Assembly (NCBI GenBank): GCA_958295905.1
Contig: OY282382.1
Location: 4,446,910-4,510,909 of the forward strand
From: an uncultured Vicinamibacterales bacterium
GTDB taxonomy: Bacteria > Acidobacteriota > Vicinamibacteria > Vicinamibacterales > UBA8438
DNA length: 64,000 bases
Direction: 5' to 3'
Shown here: piece after piece, positions 1-8,646 of the stretch
Numbering within the stretch: position 1 is the stretch's first letter
Layout: every line of letters begins with the position of its first letter
Notes under the pieces: model-generated
What the model was told of the DNA's origin: nothing
Database searches by the model: none
The model's input: the letters and a program-made list of their open reading frames with translations, nothing else
Translations under genes and position numbers: made by a program

Positions 1-26
1 CCCCCCGGGGGCAACCGTCCCCGCGC

Positions 27-368
27 CGCTACACCCATGCCGACATCGGGTGGCTCGCCGAACTCGACGCGATCCACGGCACGCTCTCCGGCACGCTCTC
101 CGGCCCGACCACCCGCAAGTTCTGCGCCCGCGCCTTCCACCGCTTCGGTGACCCGCGCTTCGAACGCTTGGCCGCCATCTCCAACGGCCACTGTACAACC
201 TGCGGCACTCCATCACCTGCCAGCCAGCGCCGCCGCGGGGCGGTCCCGGCCCCCACGCGCTCCGTGCAGATCGCGATCTGGGAACGCCGCCGGCCGCAGC
301 CGTTCGGGCAACCCGGCCACGTGCGGGTCGATACGGTCCATCAATGGATCCCGTCCACCCGCCTGTAG
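27..368 (+). pseudogene. Integrase-core transposase remnant, N-terminal part only
   Basis: The frame reads RYTHADIGWLAELDAIHG and ends near GQPGHVRVDTVHQ before a stop. This matches the region ahead of, and the first catalytic Asp of, integrase-core (rve) transposases. The stretch around 190-235 reads NGHCTTCGTPSP where the family has a HLYNLR-type motif, which suggests two compensating frameshifts. The rest of the catalytic core is absent. The left end may continue outside the window. A dead fragment is the simplest reading. Confidence 0.6.
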
Positions 369-1051
369 ACGCAGCCGCACGCCGACAAGTCCCGGACCCG
401 GAACGCCCCAGTACTTCTCTTCCCCGGCCGCCGTCAGCCGCGAGATGTTCGTCGGACTCAGGCCCCGCCGCATCCTTCCCCAGCAGCACCGGAAGCGCCC
501 CGCGGAAATCTGCCCGTCGACAACCCCCGCAGATACAGCAACGGCAGCTCCTCCGCCACCTGCGGCGAACGACGCCTGGTGAACCGCCGGCGTTCGCCAT
601 CGTCGTCAACCCGCCCGTCCGTTCACCCGCGGGGCCCGGACCTGCATCGTCCCCGCTCCGCAGGTCACCGTGCGGGCCTGCGCATCTCCTCCCCGGCCCC
701 ATCCAGGCAGGGTGTTTCGGTGTTCACGTGGAAGGGATACGCCGCCTGTGCCTCACGCCCCCGATCCACAACTTTTGGTTGTACTTCGGCACCGCGCCGG
801 ATGCCGATGTTGAGGCATAAGCTGTTTAGTTGTAATATGTTATCAAGTTATGTGATCGAGCGTGTAAGCCTCGGGCGGGTGGCCGAGCTGCATGCCGCGC
901 CTTCCGGAACGCGGTCTATGCTCAACGCGTCGTTGATTCCGCCGGCCGGCGAGCTGCGTGAGGCGGAGCAGATCCTTGAGGCTCCGAGAGGGCTCGTCTC
1001 GGACCCGGTCAGCGGGCGGGAATTGCGCGGGAGCAGGGGTTGCCGGGCCCG
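369..1051. other. No convincing gene; includes an AT-rich stretch
   Basis: Open frames here are GC-driven shadows with no recognisable domain. Positions 775-860 are clearly richer in A and T than the surroundings and could be an old element end or a promoter region. It lies between a transposase remnant and the phosphoesterase cluster. Confidence 0.5.
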
Positions 1052-1729
1052 TTACCCGGGCGACGACTCGGAGCCGGTCGCGCCGGCCAGGACCTCTCCG
1101 AGGCGCAGCGGCTGATAGCCGGTGCGTTCGACAGTGAGATTTCGGTGTTGCCGGGTCGGGCTTCCGCCACCGTGCAGGTGGCCGTGGAGGTTCACGGTGT
1201 TCGGCGGCACCCGCCGCAGGGGGGAGTGGGTGAGGACGAGCAGCGGGTCCGTGTCGCAGACCGCCGCCGCGTACTGGTGGTCGAAGCCGCCGGCCGCCAG
1301 CTCCGCGCGCAGGAAGATGTCGTGGTTCCCGAGGATCAGCAGCCGTTCGCCCGGGCAGCCGGCGACGTCCAAGCGCAGTCGGCTGTCGTCGTGCCAGGCG
1401 TCGAAGTGGGCGACATCGCCGAGGCAGATGATCGTGTCGCCGGGGCGGACGCGTCGCCGCCACTCGGCCAGCAGCGCGCGGTTCATGTGTCTGACGTTTC
1501 GGAACGGCCGGTCCCAGGCCTCGATCATCGCCGGGTCGCCGAGATGAAGGTCCGACCAGACCCATGTCCGTTCGGGATCCGGGCGCAGAATCGGGATGGA
1601 TGCCGTGCGCAGCAGGTGGAGCACCAAGTGTTCGCCGGCGGCGCCCTGCGCGCCGTTCGCGCTCGGCGGCGAGGTCAGGCCTGCCACCCACCGGTCACGG
1701 GCGTCCTCGGCGGTCCTGACGGAATCCAT
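1052..1729 (-). CDS. Small calcineurin-like metallophosphoesterase (copy 1)
   Basis: This 225-residue protein carries the metal-binding blocks of the metallophosphoesterase superfamily in order: WVWSDLHLGD near residue 57, CLGDV near 101, LGNHD near 135, LTHSPL near 165 and LHGHLH near 178. The closest known group by motif is the COG4186-type small phosphoesterases; the substrate is unknown. The ATG at 1729 was chosen because longer in-frame starts upstream give low-complexity sequence and would overlap the divergent neighbour; an AGGTGAG-like site precedes it. It is transcribed away from two related genes, with about 260 bp between the divergent starts. The N-terminal 45 residues are not conserved in its neighbours. 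Confidence 0.85.
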   Translation of the reverse strand: MDSVRTAEDARDRWVAGLTSPPSANGAQGAAGEHLVLHLLRTASIPILRPDPERTWVWSDLHLGDPAMIEAWDRPFRNVRHMNRALLAEWRRRVRPGDTIICLGDVAHFDAWHDDSRLRLDVAGCPGERLLILGNHDIFLRAELAAGGFDHQYAAAVCDTDPLLVLTHSPLRRVPPNTVNLHGHLHGGGSPTRQHRNLTVERTGYQPLRLGEVLAGATGSESSPG

Positions 1730-1987
1730 CACCGTACTCACCTGGAAACACCGTTCCCGACATCGATTCTCGTCGGCGGGCGGCGGCTCGTCCCCGGCGG
1801 GGAACTCGAGTTCGCGGGGTCTTGAGCCGGGTGTCGCGCAGGGTGGTGTTCCCCTTGCCGCACACGCAGCGTGTCCGATTGTACTACCGGGATCGATCTT
1901 TCCGGCCCCGTTTCGGCGCGGCCGTAGAGGCTTCCGGCGGCCCGAGACCGGGGGCGGTCGAGCCCGGCCGCACGAGGAACGAAGACC

Positions 1988-2737
1988 ATGTCGCCCGACG
2001 ATCGGACGTGCAACGAGGTGAAGGCGCTCTACCTGGAGGGGCTCCACCGGATCATCGCGCCGAAGAAGCCGAAACAGAACGTGCGGGGCATCCGGCGCAT
2101 CATCGACCACACGCAGACGCACCCGATCGGGGTTCATCGACCCGACGGGCACCGCACATGGGTCTGGTCAGACCTGCACCTGCGGCACCGCAACATCATC
2201 AAGTACTGCAAGAGGCCGTTCGTGGACGCCGAACACATGGGCGCAGCGATGATGGCGGGCTGGAAATCGGTCGTCGGCGCCGACGACACCGTGCTGAACG
2301 GCGGCGACGTCGCGCTCGCGGGAAGCCTCGACAAGGCCGGCCGCGCCGAAATCCGGGCGGCGCCGGGCCGCAAGCTGCTCGTGGTCGGGAACCACGACTT
2401 CAACAGGAAGACCGGGCTGTTGGACGCCGCCGGGCACGGGGCCGCAACCGGAATCCTGGCGATCGACACCGATCCCCCGATGGTGCTGACGCACGTCCCG
2501 ATGGACGGACTCCCCGCGGGGTGGGTGAACCTGTACGGCCACGTGCACAACAACGAGCCCCTGCGGGACACGCCGCACATCAACGTGTGCGTCGAGCACA
2601 CGGACTACCGGCCCCTCCCGCTCGAGAGCCTGATCACACTCGGGAAGCACCTCTTGGCCGGCCACGTGCCTGAAGGGGCGACGACCACCGACCGGATCCG
2701 GCAGGCAGCGGGGTCTGAACTCCCGTCCGGGGCGTGA
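1988..2737 (+). CDS. Small calcineurin-like metallophosphoesterase (copy 2)
   Basis: A 249-residue phosphoesterase with WSDLHLRHRNIIKYCKRPF near residue 60, GGDVAL, VGNHDFN, LTHVPM and YGHVHNN. The 'NIIKYCKRPF' block after the first metal motif is typical of COG4186 phosphoesterases, often found in phage or accessory DNA. The ATG is preceded by GAGGAACGAAGACC, a good ribosome-binding site. The N-terminal 50 residues are rich in basic amino acids. It shares its C-terminal INVCVEH-type block with copy 3, so the two probably arose by duplication. The substrate cannot be inferred. Confidence 0.88.
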   Translation: MSPDDRTCNEVKALYLEGLHRIIAPKKPKQNVRGIRRIIDHTQTHPIGVHRPDGHRTWVWSDLHLRHRNIIKYCKRPFVDAEHMGAAMMAGWKSVVGADDTVLNGGDVALAGSLDKAGRAEIRAAPGRKLLVVGNHDFNRKTGLLDAAGHGAATGILAIDTDPPMVLTHVPMDGLPAGWVNLYGHVHNNEPLRDTPHINVCVEHTDYRPLPLESLITLGKHLLAGHVPEGATTTDRIRQAAGSELPSGA

Positions 2738-2875
2738 GGAACGCCGACCACGGCTGCGCTCGGCGTCCGGGTGCCGACCCGCACCGGTCTGGACGCAGTG
2801 GGCGGGCTTCCGGTTCCCCCGCGCGGGGGTTCCCCGGTATCTCAGCGTGGTGACGCGGACACGGCGGCTTCGGTT

Positions 2876-3586
2876 ATGGACGCCAACGAGTTGAAACGGC
2901 TGTACGAGCAGCAGTTCGAAGACGACCTCAAGCCGCCGATCCGGGAGCATGTCGACCGGCGCACGACTCTGGGCATGTTGCGGGCTTCCCGCGGGATGGC
3001 GGCCGGCGTGCTCCGGCAGCAGTACCATCGGGAGATCTGGATTTGGTCGGATCTCCACCTGGGTCACTCGGGGACGATCTCCGTCTTCGGCCGGCCTTTC
3101 GACGGTCCGGCCGACATGGACAAGCGCCTGTTCGGGGTATGGCGCCGCACCGTGCGTCCCGAGGACACGATCATCTGCCTCGGGGACGTCGTGTTCTCCG
3201 GGCTGTGGGGGAAGCGCCGCAAGCGGGTGGCGGCCGCGCCCGGGCGGCGCAAGATTCTGGTGTTCGGCAACCATGAACTCGGCATCGCGGGGGTCGGCGT
3301 TCCGGGCTTCGACGAGATCTACGGCGTGCTCTACGCCGACGGCGACCCGCCGTTGCTGATGACGCACTTCCCCCTCCGCCGGGTCCCGGAGGGGTGCGTG
3401 AACCTGCACGGCCACCTTCACAACGCGACCGTGCGTGGCAGCGCCCGTCACATCAACGTCTGTGTCGAGCAAGTGCACTATCGGCCGAGATCTTTGACGG
3501 CGATCCGGCGGCTCGCGGAGCGCGTGGTGCGGGGTGAAGTCGTCCCGGGGCGGACGACGGCGCACCAACTGGCCCATGTGGGCTGA
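2876..3586 (+). CDS. Small calcineurin-like metallophosphoesterase (copy 3, GNHE variant)
   Basis: A 236-residue paralogue of the two preceding genes, with IWIWSDLHLGHSG near residue 55, CLGDVVF, FGNHELG, MTHFPLRR and LHGHLHN. The usual GNHD block is GNHE here, so the Asp that follows the catalytic His is replaced by Glu; activity may be altered or merely tolerant. The ATG at 2876 opens a compact N-terminus (MDANELKRLYEQQF); frames further upstream add sequence with no similarity. It is 138 bp downstream of copy 2 on the same strand and may be cotranscribed with it. Confidence 0.85.
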   Translation: MDANELKRLYEQQFEDDLKPPIREHVDRRTTLGMLRASRGMAAGVLRQQYHREIWIWSDLHLGHSGTISVFGRPFDGPADMDKRLFGVWRRTVRPEDTIICLGDVVFSGLWGKRRKRVAAAPGRRKILVFGNHELGIAGVGVPGFDEIYGVLYADGDPPLLMTHFPLRRVPEGCVNLHGHLHNATVRGSARHINVCVEQVHYRPRSLTAIRRLAERVVRGEVVPGRTTAHQLAHVG

Positions 3587-3801
3587 AGGTGTCCCGTTGT
3601 CGCCGCTCCGGGGGTTTGCGGACGGTGCGGGGCCGTTCAGGCTCTGGAATTTCGGATTGGAACCCGGCGAGCGCAGGTGAGCGTCGTGAGGGCCGAAGAC
3701 CTGAAGGTCCTTGTGCGAGGCCGACCTCCGCGAGAACCACCCGCACGACCTTGCCGGTCCCCGTACTGGTCGCCGCTCAGGCGGTCGATGCGGACCGGAT
3801 G

Positions 3802-6573
3802 CTACCCGCCCCAGCCGTAGTTCAGACGCGCGTAGTAGTACCCGCCGCTCAGACCCCATGGCGTGAACTGGCTGTAGGGGAGTCCGAACCGCGCGGCAAA
3901 CAGATCCATCCGGTCCGAGTAGGTGTTGAAGACGTTCTGGCCGCCGACCGCGAGCATCACGCCGCGGGCGAGCGCAACGCCGGCCTCGACGTCGACGATG
4001 AAGCGGCCGCCGAGGACCTGCGCGTCGGCGCCGCGGGCGGAGCGCGCGTCGAGGTGGTCGACCCACGACCCGAACCAGTGCAGGCGGCCGAGCAGACCGA
4101 CCCGCCCGGCGCGCTGGTTGACGGCGACGTTCCAGCGCGTCTCCGGCACGCCCCGTTCCAGGGCGAGCACGTCGCCGGCGCCCAGCAGATCCGATTCCGC
4201 CGTCACCTCCGTGTCGGTGTGGTTCAGCGCGAAGCTCAGGACCGTGGCGCCGCCCCGTCCGGGAGGGGTCCAGGTCGAAACGACGTCGATCCCACGCGTG
4301 CGGGTCGAGAAATCGTTGATGAAGAAGCGGAAGAAGGCCAGCGTGCGCGCCGACGTGATGCCCTCCGACAGGAGCTGCGCGCGCTCGTGGGCCCCGAGCG
4401 TGAAGTTCTGCGACAGGGCGAGACGGTTCGAGACGTCCACCTGGAAGTAGTCGGCGGTCAGCGTGAAGGCTCCGGTATCGACCACCAGGCCGGCCGTCGC
4501 GCTGGTCGAGGTCTCGGGGTCGAGCGGCCGACCGCCCCGCAGCTCCGCGGCCCGGAACGTGGACGGCACGGTGGCGCTGTCGACCAGATCCAGCGTCTCC
4601 GGGTTGATGGTCGACTGCACGTTGAACGTGTTCTGCTGGCCGGGCGTCGGCGCGCGGAAACCCGTGCTGACGCCGCCGCGCACCGAGACGGCGTCCGTCA
4701 GCCCGTAACGAGCGGACAGCTTGCCGTTCGCCGTCGCGCCGAAGACGTCGAAGCGCTCGACCCGCAGGGCGCCGCCGAGCGTCCAGCGGTCGTCGCGCGG
4801 CCGCAGCTCCAGGTCGCCGTAGAGGGCGGCGTTCGCGCGGGTCCAGGTCCCGGCGGTGTAGTCGGGAAACCCCGGCAGGCCGTTGGAGCCGGACACAAAG
4901 CCCTGCGCCGCGAACGGACCGACCTCCCACGACGGCCGCCCGCCGGCGCGGATCGTGAAGCGCTCGTCCCGCCATTCGGCGCCGCCGGCGAGGTGGACCA
5001 GTTCGCTGACCGCCCGGGAGACGTCGAAGTTGAGGTTGACCTCCTCCTGCCGGTAGAGACCGGGATCGAAGTTGCGCGGGGTCTCCGGCCCGAGCGAAGC
5101 GTTGACGGTGTTGAACAGGAAGAAGTCCGCCTGGTGGGCGCCGTACCCGGCGCTGGCGTCCCAGGTCAGGCCGCCGGGCGTGGTCCGCCGCACGCCGGCA
5201 ACCGCTGACAGGTCGGAGATCACCCCGCTGAACGACGGAGTGAATCCACCCGGGGCGATCTCCTGGAAGGAGAAGCAGTTCGGGTCTTCGAACACCCGAG
5301 CCAAGGCCGCCTGATCCGGCCTGTCGTCGATGATCCGCACGGTGGGACAGCCCGCCGAGCCGTCCCGGACGCCGTCGCGCGCGTCGAGCACGTCCCCGAC
5401 GAGCAGCGTCCGGCCGCCGTCGAGGCTGAAGATGTTGGCCCGGGTGTTGGGGTTGCGGAAGTAGAACCCCTGGGCCGACGTCCTGTGGGCGTAGTTGGCG
5501 TGGCCGTAGAGCTGCACGCCGTTGGCGTGCAGGCGGCCGAAGTTGCCGAACAGCTTGAGGTCGTCCTCGCTCGTCGTGTTCCCCCAGGGCTGCGCCGGGT
5601 CGGCCACGGCGGTGTTGCCGGCCGCGATGAGCGCCGCCGCGTCGGCGCGCTGCACGCTGCGGTCGGTCGGACCGGCGTTGCCGTACTCCAGGCTGAGGTT
5701 GGCGAAGCCGTTGTCGCCGAACGGCAGCCCGACGTTACCGGCGACGTTGTACGCGCCGCCGTCCCCCGCGCCGTAGGCGCCGGTGCTGAACTCCAGGCTG
5801 CCTCCCTCGCGGGCGTCCTTGAGCAGGAAGTTCAGCACCCCGGCGATGGCGTCCGAGCCGTACTGCGCCGAGGCGCCGTCGCGCAGCACCTCAACCTGCC
5901 GCAGCGCAATGGACGGGATGGACGAGATGTCGGGGCCCTGCGTGCCGTCCGTCACGCCGCCGAACCAGACGAGGACCGCCGAGCGGTGGCGGCGCTTGCC
6001 GTTGACCATTACGAGCATATGGTCGTGGGCCAAGTTGCGCAGGCTCGCCGGCCGCACGAGCGAGGCCGCGCCACTGATCGGATGCGCGGCGACGTTGAAC
6101 GACGGCACCAAGTTCCGCAACTGGTAGTCCAGCGTCGTGGCCCCCTGGCTGATGATGTCGCGGAACGGAATGGCGTCGATGGGAACCGGCGATTCGGTGA
6201 CCGACCGCGGCTGCGCGCGGCTGCCGACGATGACCTGTTCTTCGAGCCGCACCGACAGGACGACGTCGAGGGCCACTGCCGCCCCCGCGCGGAGCTCCAC
6301 GCGGCGCGTGCCGGGCTGGAAGCCGGGCAACGCGAACGTCACGCCGTACGTGCCCGGCGGGAGCCCATGGAAGACGAACGCGCCGACGCCGTCGGTGAAG
6401 GCGACATCCGGCGGGCCGCCATCCCCCGCACCGCGCGCCTCCACGGTCACGCCCGGCAGCACGAACCCCGTGGCGTCGGAGACGGTCCCGGCGAGGACCG
6501 TCTCCTGGGCGTGGACAAGCGCCGGCGCCACAACTTCCACCAGCAGGGGAAGAAGAAAGACTATTCTTGACAC
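3802..6573 (-). CDS. TonB-dependent outer-membrane receptor with carboxypeptidase-like N-terminal domain
   Basis: This 923-residue protein has a signal peptide (residues 1-22, cleaved after VHAQ), a carboxypeptidase regulatory-like domain (about 24-110, GTVSDATGFVLPGVTVEA), a plug domain (about 115-260, with VEVLRDGASAQYGSDAIAG) and a beta barrel to the C-terminus. Such receptors import ligands across the outer membrane using TonB energy. The ligand is not predictable from sequence. In the barrel, TGFRAPTPGQQN is the usual conserved block. It stands alone, with no neighbouring transporter or regulator. The gene looks intact and full length for the family. Confidence 0.92.
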   Translation of the reverse strand: MSRIVFLLPLLVEVVAPALVHAQETVLAGTVSDATGFVLPGVTVEARGAGDGGPPDVAFTDGVGAFVFHGLPPGTYGVTFALPGFQPGTRRVELRAGAAVALDVVLSVRLEEQVIVGSRAQPRSVTESPVPIDAIPFRDIISQGATTLDYQLRNLVPSFNVAAHPISGAASLVRPASLRNLAHDHMLVMVNGKRRHRSAVLVWFGGVTDGTQGPDISSIPSIALRQVEVLRDGASAQYGSDAIAGVLNFLLKDAREGGSLEFSTGAYGAGDGGAYNVAGNVGLPFGDNGFANLSLEYGNAGPTDRSVQRADAAALIAAGNTAVADPAQPWGNTTSEDDLKLFGNFGRLHANGVQLYGHANYAHRTSAQGFYFRNPNTRANIFSLDGGRTLLVGDVLDARDGVRDGSAGCPTVRIIDDRPDQAALARVFEDPNCFSFQEIAPGGFTPSFSGVISDLSAVAGVRRTTPGGLTWDASAGYGAHQADFFLFNTVNASLGPETPRNFDPGLYRQEEVNLNFDVSRAVSELVHLAGGAEWRDERFTIRAGGRPSWEVGPFAAQGFVSGSNGLPGFPDYTAGTWTRANAALYGDLELRPRDDRWTLGGALRVERFDVFGATANGKLSARYGLTDAVSVRGGVSTGFRAPTPGQQNTFNVQSTINPETLDLVDSATVPSTFRAAELRGGRPLDPETSTSATAGLVVDTGAFTLTADYFQVDVSNRLALSQNFTLGAHERAQLLSEGITSARTLAFFRFFINDFSTRTRGIDVVSTWTPPGRGGATVLSFALNHTDTEVTAESDLLGAGDVLALERGVPETRWNVAVNQRAGRVGLLGRLHWFGSWVDHLDARSARGADAQVLGGRFIVDVEAGVALARGVMLAVGGQNVFNTYSDRMDLFAARFGLPYSQFTPWGLSGGYYYARLNYGWGG

Positions 6574-6631
6574 ACTCCCGCCGAGTATACCAAGTCATTT
6601 TGCCGTCACGTCACCCGCCGACGCTGTTCCG

Positions 6632-6697
6632 GGCGTCGGCAGCATTCAGCGCCGGCACCGGACAGGCGTCGGCAGCATTCAGCGCCGGCACCGGACA
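6632..6697. repeat. Tandem 33-bp repeat, two copies
   Basis: A 33-bp unit beginning GGCGTCGGCAGCATTCAGCG occurs at 6632-6664 and again, identically, at 6665-6697. It lies just upstream of the TonB receptor gene. No function is apparent. The surrounding 6698-6960 contains a minus-strand open stretch with NRKFLNRLGFAPV, faintly like the end of a GNAT acetyltransferase, but too weak to call. Confidence 0.8.
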
Positions 6698-6961
6698 AAG
6701 GCCATGCCGGACCAATCTTCATCGACGGCGCAGACCTTGAAGTCGACCAACCCGGCTGCGATCCGGCGCGCTTGACGAGGACTTGGCCCGCTTCCGGTAG
6801 GAAGACGAATACCGGCGCGAAGCCCAGCCGGTTCAGGAACTTGCGGTTTTCCACGCTACCCGCCGCTACCAATTCCGTAGACAGAACGGCCCGCTGGTAG
6901 GGCGTCGGAAAGACGCCCCGGACGGGCGGCTTCCCCCCGTGCCCTTGAAAGGAATGGACGC

Positions 6962-7285
6962 ATGCGCATCATCTGGGAACTGGTGAAGCTGGGGTTGATC
7001 CTGTGGGCGCTTGGGCTGGCTTATCTGGCCTACGAGAACGCATCCGGGGCTCAAAGCAACATCGGATTGCTCATAGGCGACATCGAAGGCGTTCATCTGC
7101 TGGTGCTCTGCAAGCTGACGCCGGAAGAATCGCTCAGCGCGCGGGCCGGGCTGTTCCCCGACCGCTTCCGAACGGACGGCGGAAGTTCAAGAGCCGGGGT
7201 CTACCTTCCACCGGCGTTCGAGACTCCGACGGCCTACGATTACAGGAACTACCCCGACGTCGTCGGGGGTATATGCGACCGATGA
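6962..7285 (+). CDS. Small membrane-anchored protein of unknown function
   Basis: A 107-residue protein with a hydrophobic N-terminal helix (about residues 6-24, LVKLGLILWALGLAYLAY) and a polar remainder, probably anchored in the inner membrane with the bulk outside. The start is well supported by GAAAGGAA seven bases ahead of the ATG. No family is recognised. It stands alone between the TonB gene and a minus-strand cassette of small genes. Confidence 0.65.
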   Translation: MRIIWELVKLGLILWALGLAYLAYENASGAQSNIGLLIGDIEGVHLLVLCKLTPEESLSARAGLFPDRFRTDGGSSRAGVYLPPAFETPTAYDYRNYPDVVGGICDR

Positions 7286-7364
7286 TCTGAACATCGGACC
7301 CTTCATGGGCAGGGGCGGGCGCGCGCCCGGGTCGAGCTCGAGCGCGCCGGCGCGGAGGGCGACG

Positions 7365-7757
7365 TCAGTGCACCCGCGCCGGGCCGAGTTCAACGCAGTC
7401 GAGCCACAACATCCGCTCCGGACTGCCGTAGCGGACCGGAATCCTGTAGTGGTGGAACCCGACCGCGCGGACCAAGTCACCCCTGCGCAGCTGCACGGCC
7501 GGTTCAACGGCCGCCGCAGGGCCGCGCAGCGTGCACCGGAGGGTCGCGGCGGCTGGGTACTCGTCGACCTCGTCGGGGTCCCGCTCGACGAGAACGCTGA
7601 CGACCGTCTCATGCACCCCGTCGCGGCGGCGCTTCCGGACGCGGACCGCGGCGTCGGCCAAGGCGCGTCCGGAGATCAGGTACCGGCCGCCGGGCATGGC
7701 GCGGGACAGCGGGGCGTCATCGTTCCACGCGCCGGGGGCGGGGGCGGTATCGGGCAT
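7365..7757 (-). CDS. Hypothetical 130-residue protein
   Basis: No domain is recognised. The protein starts MPDTAPAPGAWNDD and ends with a block VGFHHYRIPVRYGSPERML. The start is supported by GAGGAAG just ahead of the ATG and by very tight coupling to the upstream secreted-protein gene, whose stop lies 7 bp before this start. A degraded relative of both its N-terminal and C-terminal segments lies at 8464-8646, which shows the gene belongs to a duplicated family. It is not predicted to be exported. Confidence 0.6.
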   Translation of the reverse strand: MPDTAPAPGAWNDDAPLSRAMPGGRYLISGRALADAAVRVRKRRRDGVHETVVSVLVERDPDEVDEYPAAATLRCTLRGPAAAVEPAVQLRRGDLVRAVGFHHYRIPVRYGSPERMLWLDCVELGPARVH

Positions 7758-7764
7758 GTCTTCC

Positions 7765-8199
7765 TCACTGCGCCGACAGGACCTCCGGGCACGAACCTCG
7801 ATAGATGATCAGGTTCAATCCGATCGCCGCCGTCTCCACGAAGTCACCCGCCGCCGGAGGCCCTCCGAACGGCGTGATTTCAGCGAATCTCAATGAATAG
7901 GCCGGCGCCGTGAAGGTGCCGAACACCCCGGTGCTGAAAGCCCGCGAAACAGACACCGCCGTGCAACCGCGGCTGTCGCAGCGGAAGAACTGCTCGGTAG
8001 GGCGGAAGCGTGAACCGAACGGCGGCACCAGAAGAAACGCATCGCCTACATCATCATCCCGGCAACCGTCCGGGGTGCACACCTGCTTGCTCTCATACGC
8101 GCACAGCACTGCATCCTGCGGCTGCGCAGGCGCCGCAAACGGGGCCAGCACGGCCGCGGCCGACATCAGCACGCCGAACGGCCGAATCGACAAACTCAT
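7765..8199 (-). CDS. Secreted cysteine-containing small protein, unknown function
   Basis: A 144-residue protein with a clear signal peptide (residues 1-26, PFGVLMSAAAVLAPFAAPA) and several cysteines in the mature part, including CAYESKQVCTPDGC and FRCDSRGCT, spaced as if for disulphides. The ATG at 8199 follows a G-rich ribosome-binding site. Longer in-frame extensions run into an unrelated coiled-coil remnant and are rejected. It is followed directly by the 130-residue gene, so the two probably form an operon. The family is not recognised. Confidence 0.65.
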   Translation of the reverse strand: MSLSIRPFGVLMSAAAVLAPFAAPAQPQDAVLCAYESKQVCTPDGCRDDDVGDAFLLVPPFGSRFRPTEQFFRCDSRGCTAVSVSRAFSTGVFGTFTAPAYSLRFAEITPFGGPPAAGDFVETAAIGLNLIIYRGSCPEVLSAQ

Positions 8200-8244
8200 G
8201 CGCCCCCCCCTGATACCCCCCGGCGGCGGTATCGGATATGTCTT

Positions 8245-8460
8245 CATCACTGCGCCGGCTGCGGGGCGTGAAGCCGCTCCAGCGCCGCGAGCCGCTGGTC
8301 GACCTTCCCCCAACGTCACCTCGACGGCGCGCAGCCGCTCGTCGAGCCGGCGCAGGTCATCGCGGACCTCGGCCAGCCCGGCGCAGATCTCCGCGCGTAT
8401 CTCGGCGTGGTCGGCCCGGGACTCGGCCCGGACTTCGGCCAGCCCGGCGCGGATCAAGAC
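8245..8460 (-). pseudogene. Small coiled-coil protein remnant, frameshifted
   Basis: The minus strand encodes RAGLAEVRAESRADHAEIRA, then DLRRLDERLRAVEV, and after a one-base shift DQRLAALERLHAPQPAQ followed by a stop. The heptad-like pattern is that of a short coiled-coil protein. The start is missing: the frame runs straight into the neighbouring remnant at 8464. The last bases and the start of the following spacer are repeated near 7740-7770, which points to recombination between cassette ends. Confidence 0.5.
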
Positions 8461-8463
8461 ACG

Positions 8464-8646
8464 TCAGCCAGAGCATCCGCTCGTCGCTGCCATAGCGAAC
8501 CGGGATCCTGTGGTGGTGGAACCCGACGGCGCGAACATGGTCGCCCCGGCGCAGCAGCGCGGCATGTTCGACCTCGGCGGCGGGGCAGCGGGGCCGTCAT
8601 CGTCCCACGCGCCGGCGCGGGCGGCGGTCTCGGGCGTCGTTCCCAT
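8464..8646 (-). pseudogene. Degraded partial copy of the 130-residue gene
   Basis: An ATG at 8646 with an AGAGAGGATCG ribosome-binding site opens MGTTPETAARAGAWDDDG, which resembles the N-terminus of the protein at 7365-7757. After an internal deletion and a frameshift the DNA resumes with a close match to that gene's C-terminal block (VGFHHHRIPVRYGS). It reads on without its own stop into the coiled-coil remnant. This is a deletion derivative, not a functional gene. Confidence 0.6.

Noticed and set aside
213-473. Minus-strand recombinase-like frame (NISRLTAAGEEKYWG)
   Set aside because: Only a vague likeness to integrase N-termini; no catalytic residues or consistent frame.
2168-4975. A 935-codon open frame on the minus strand
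   Set aside because: It runs antisense through two phosphoesterase genes and out of frame through the TonB gene, with arginine-rich low-complexity sequence. It is a GC-rich shadow.
6606-6900. Minus-strand GNAT-like fragment
   Set aside because: Only the NRKFLNRLGF block is suggestive and the rest includes the 33-bp tandem repeat; not enough to call.
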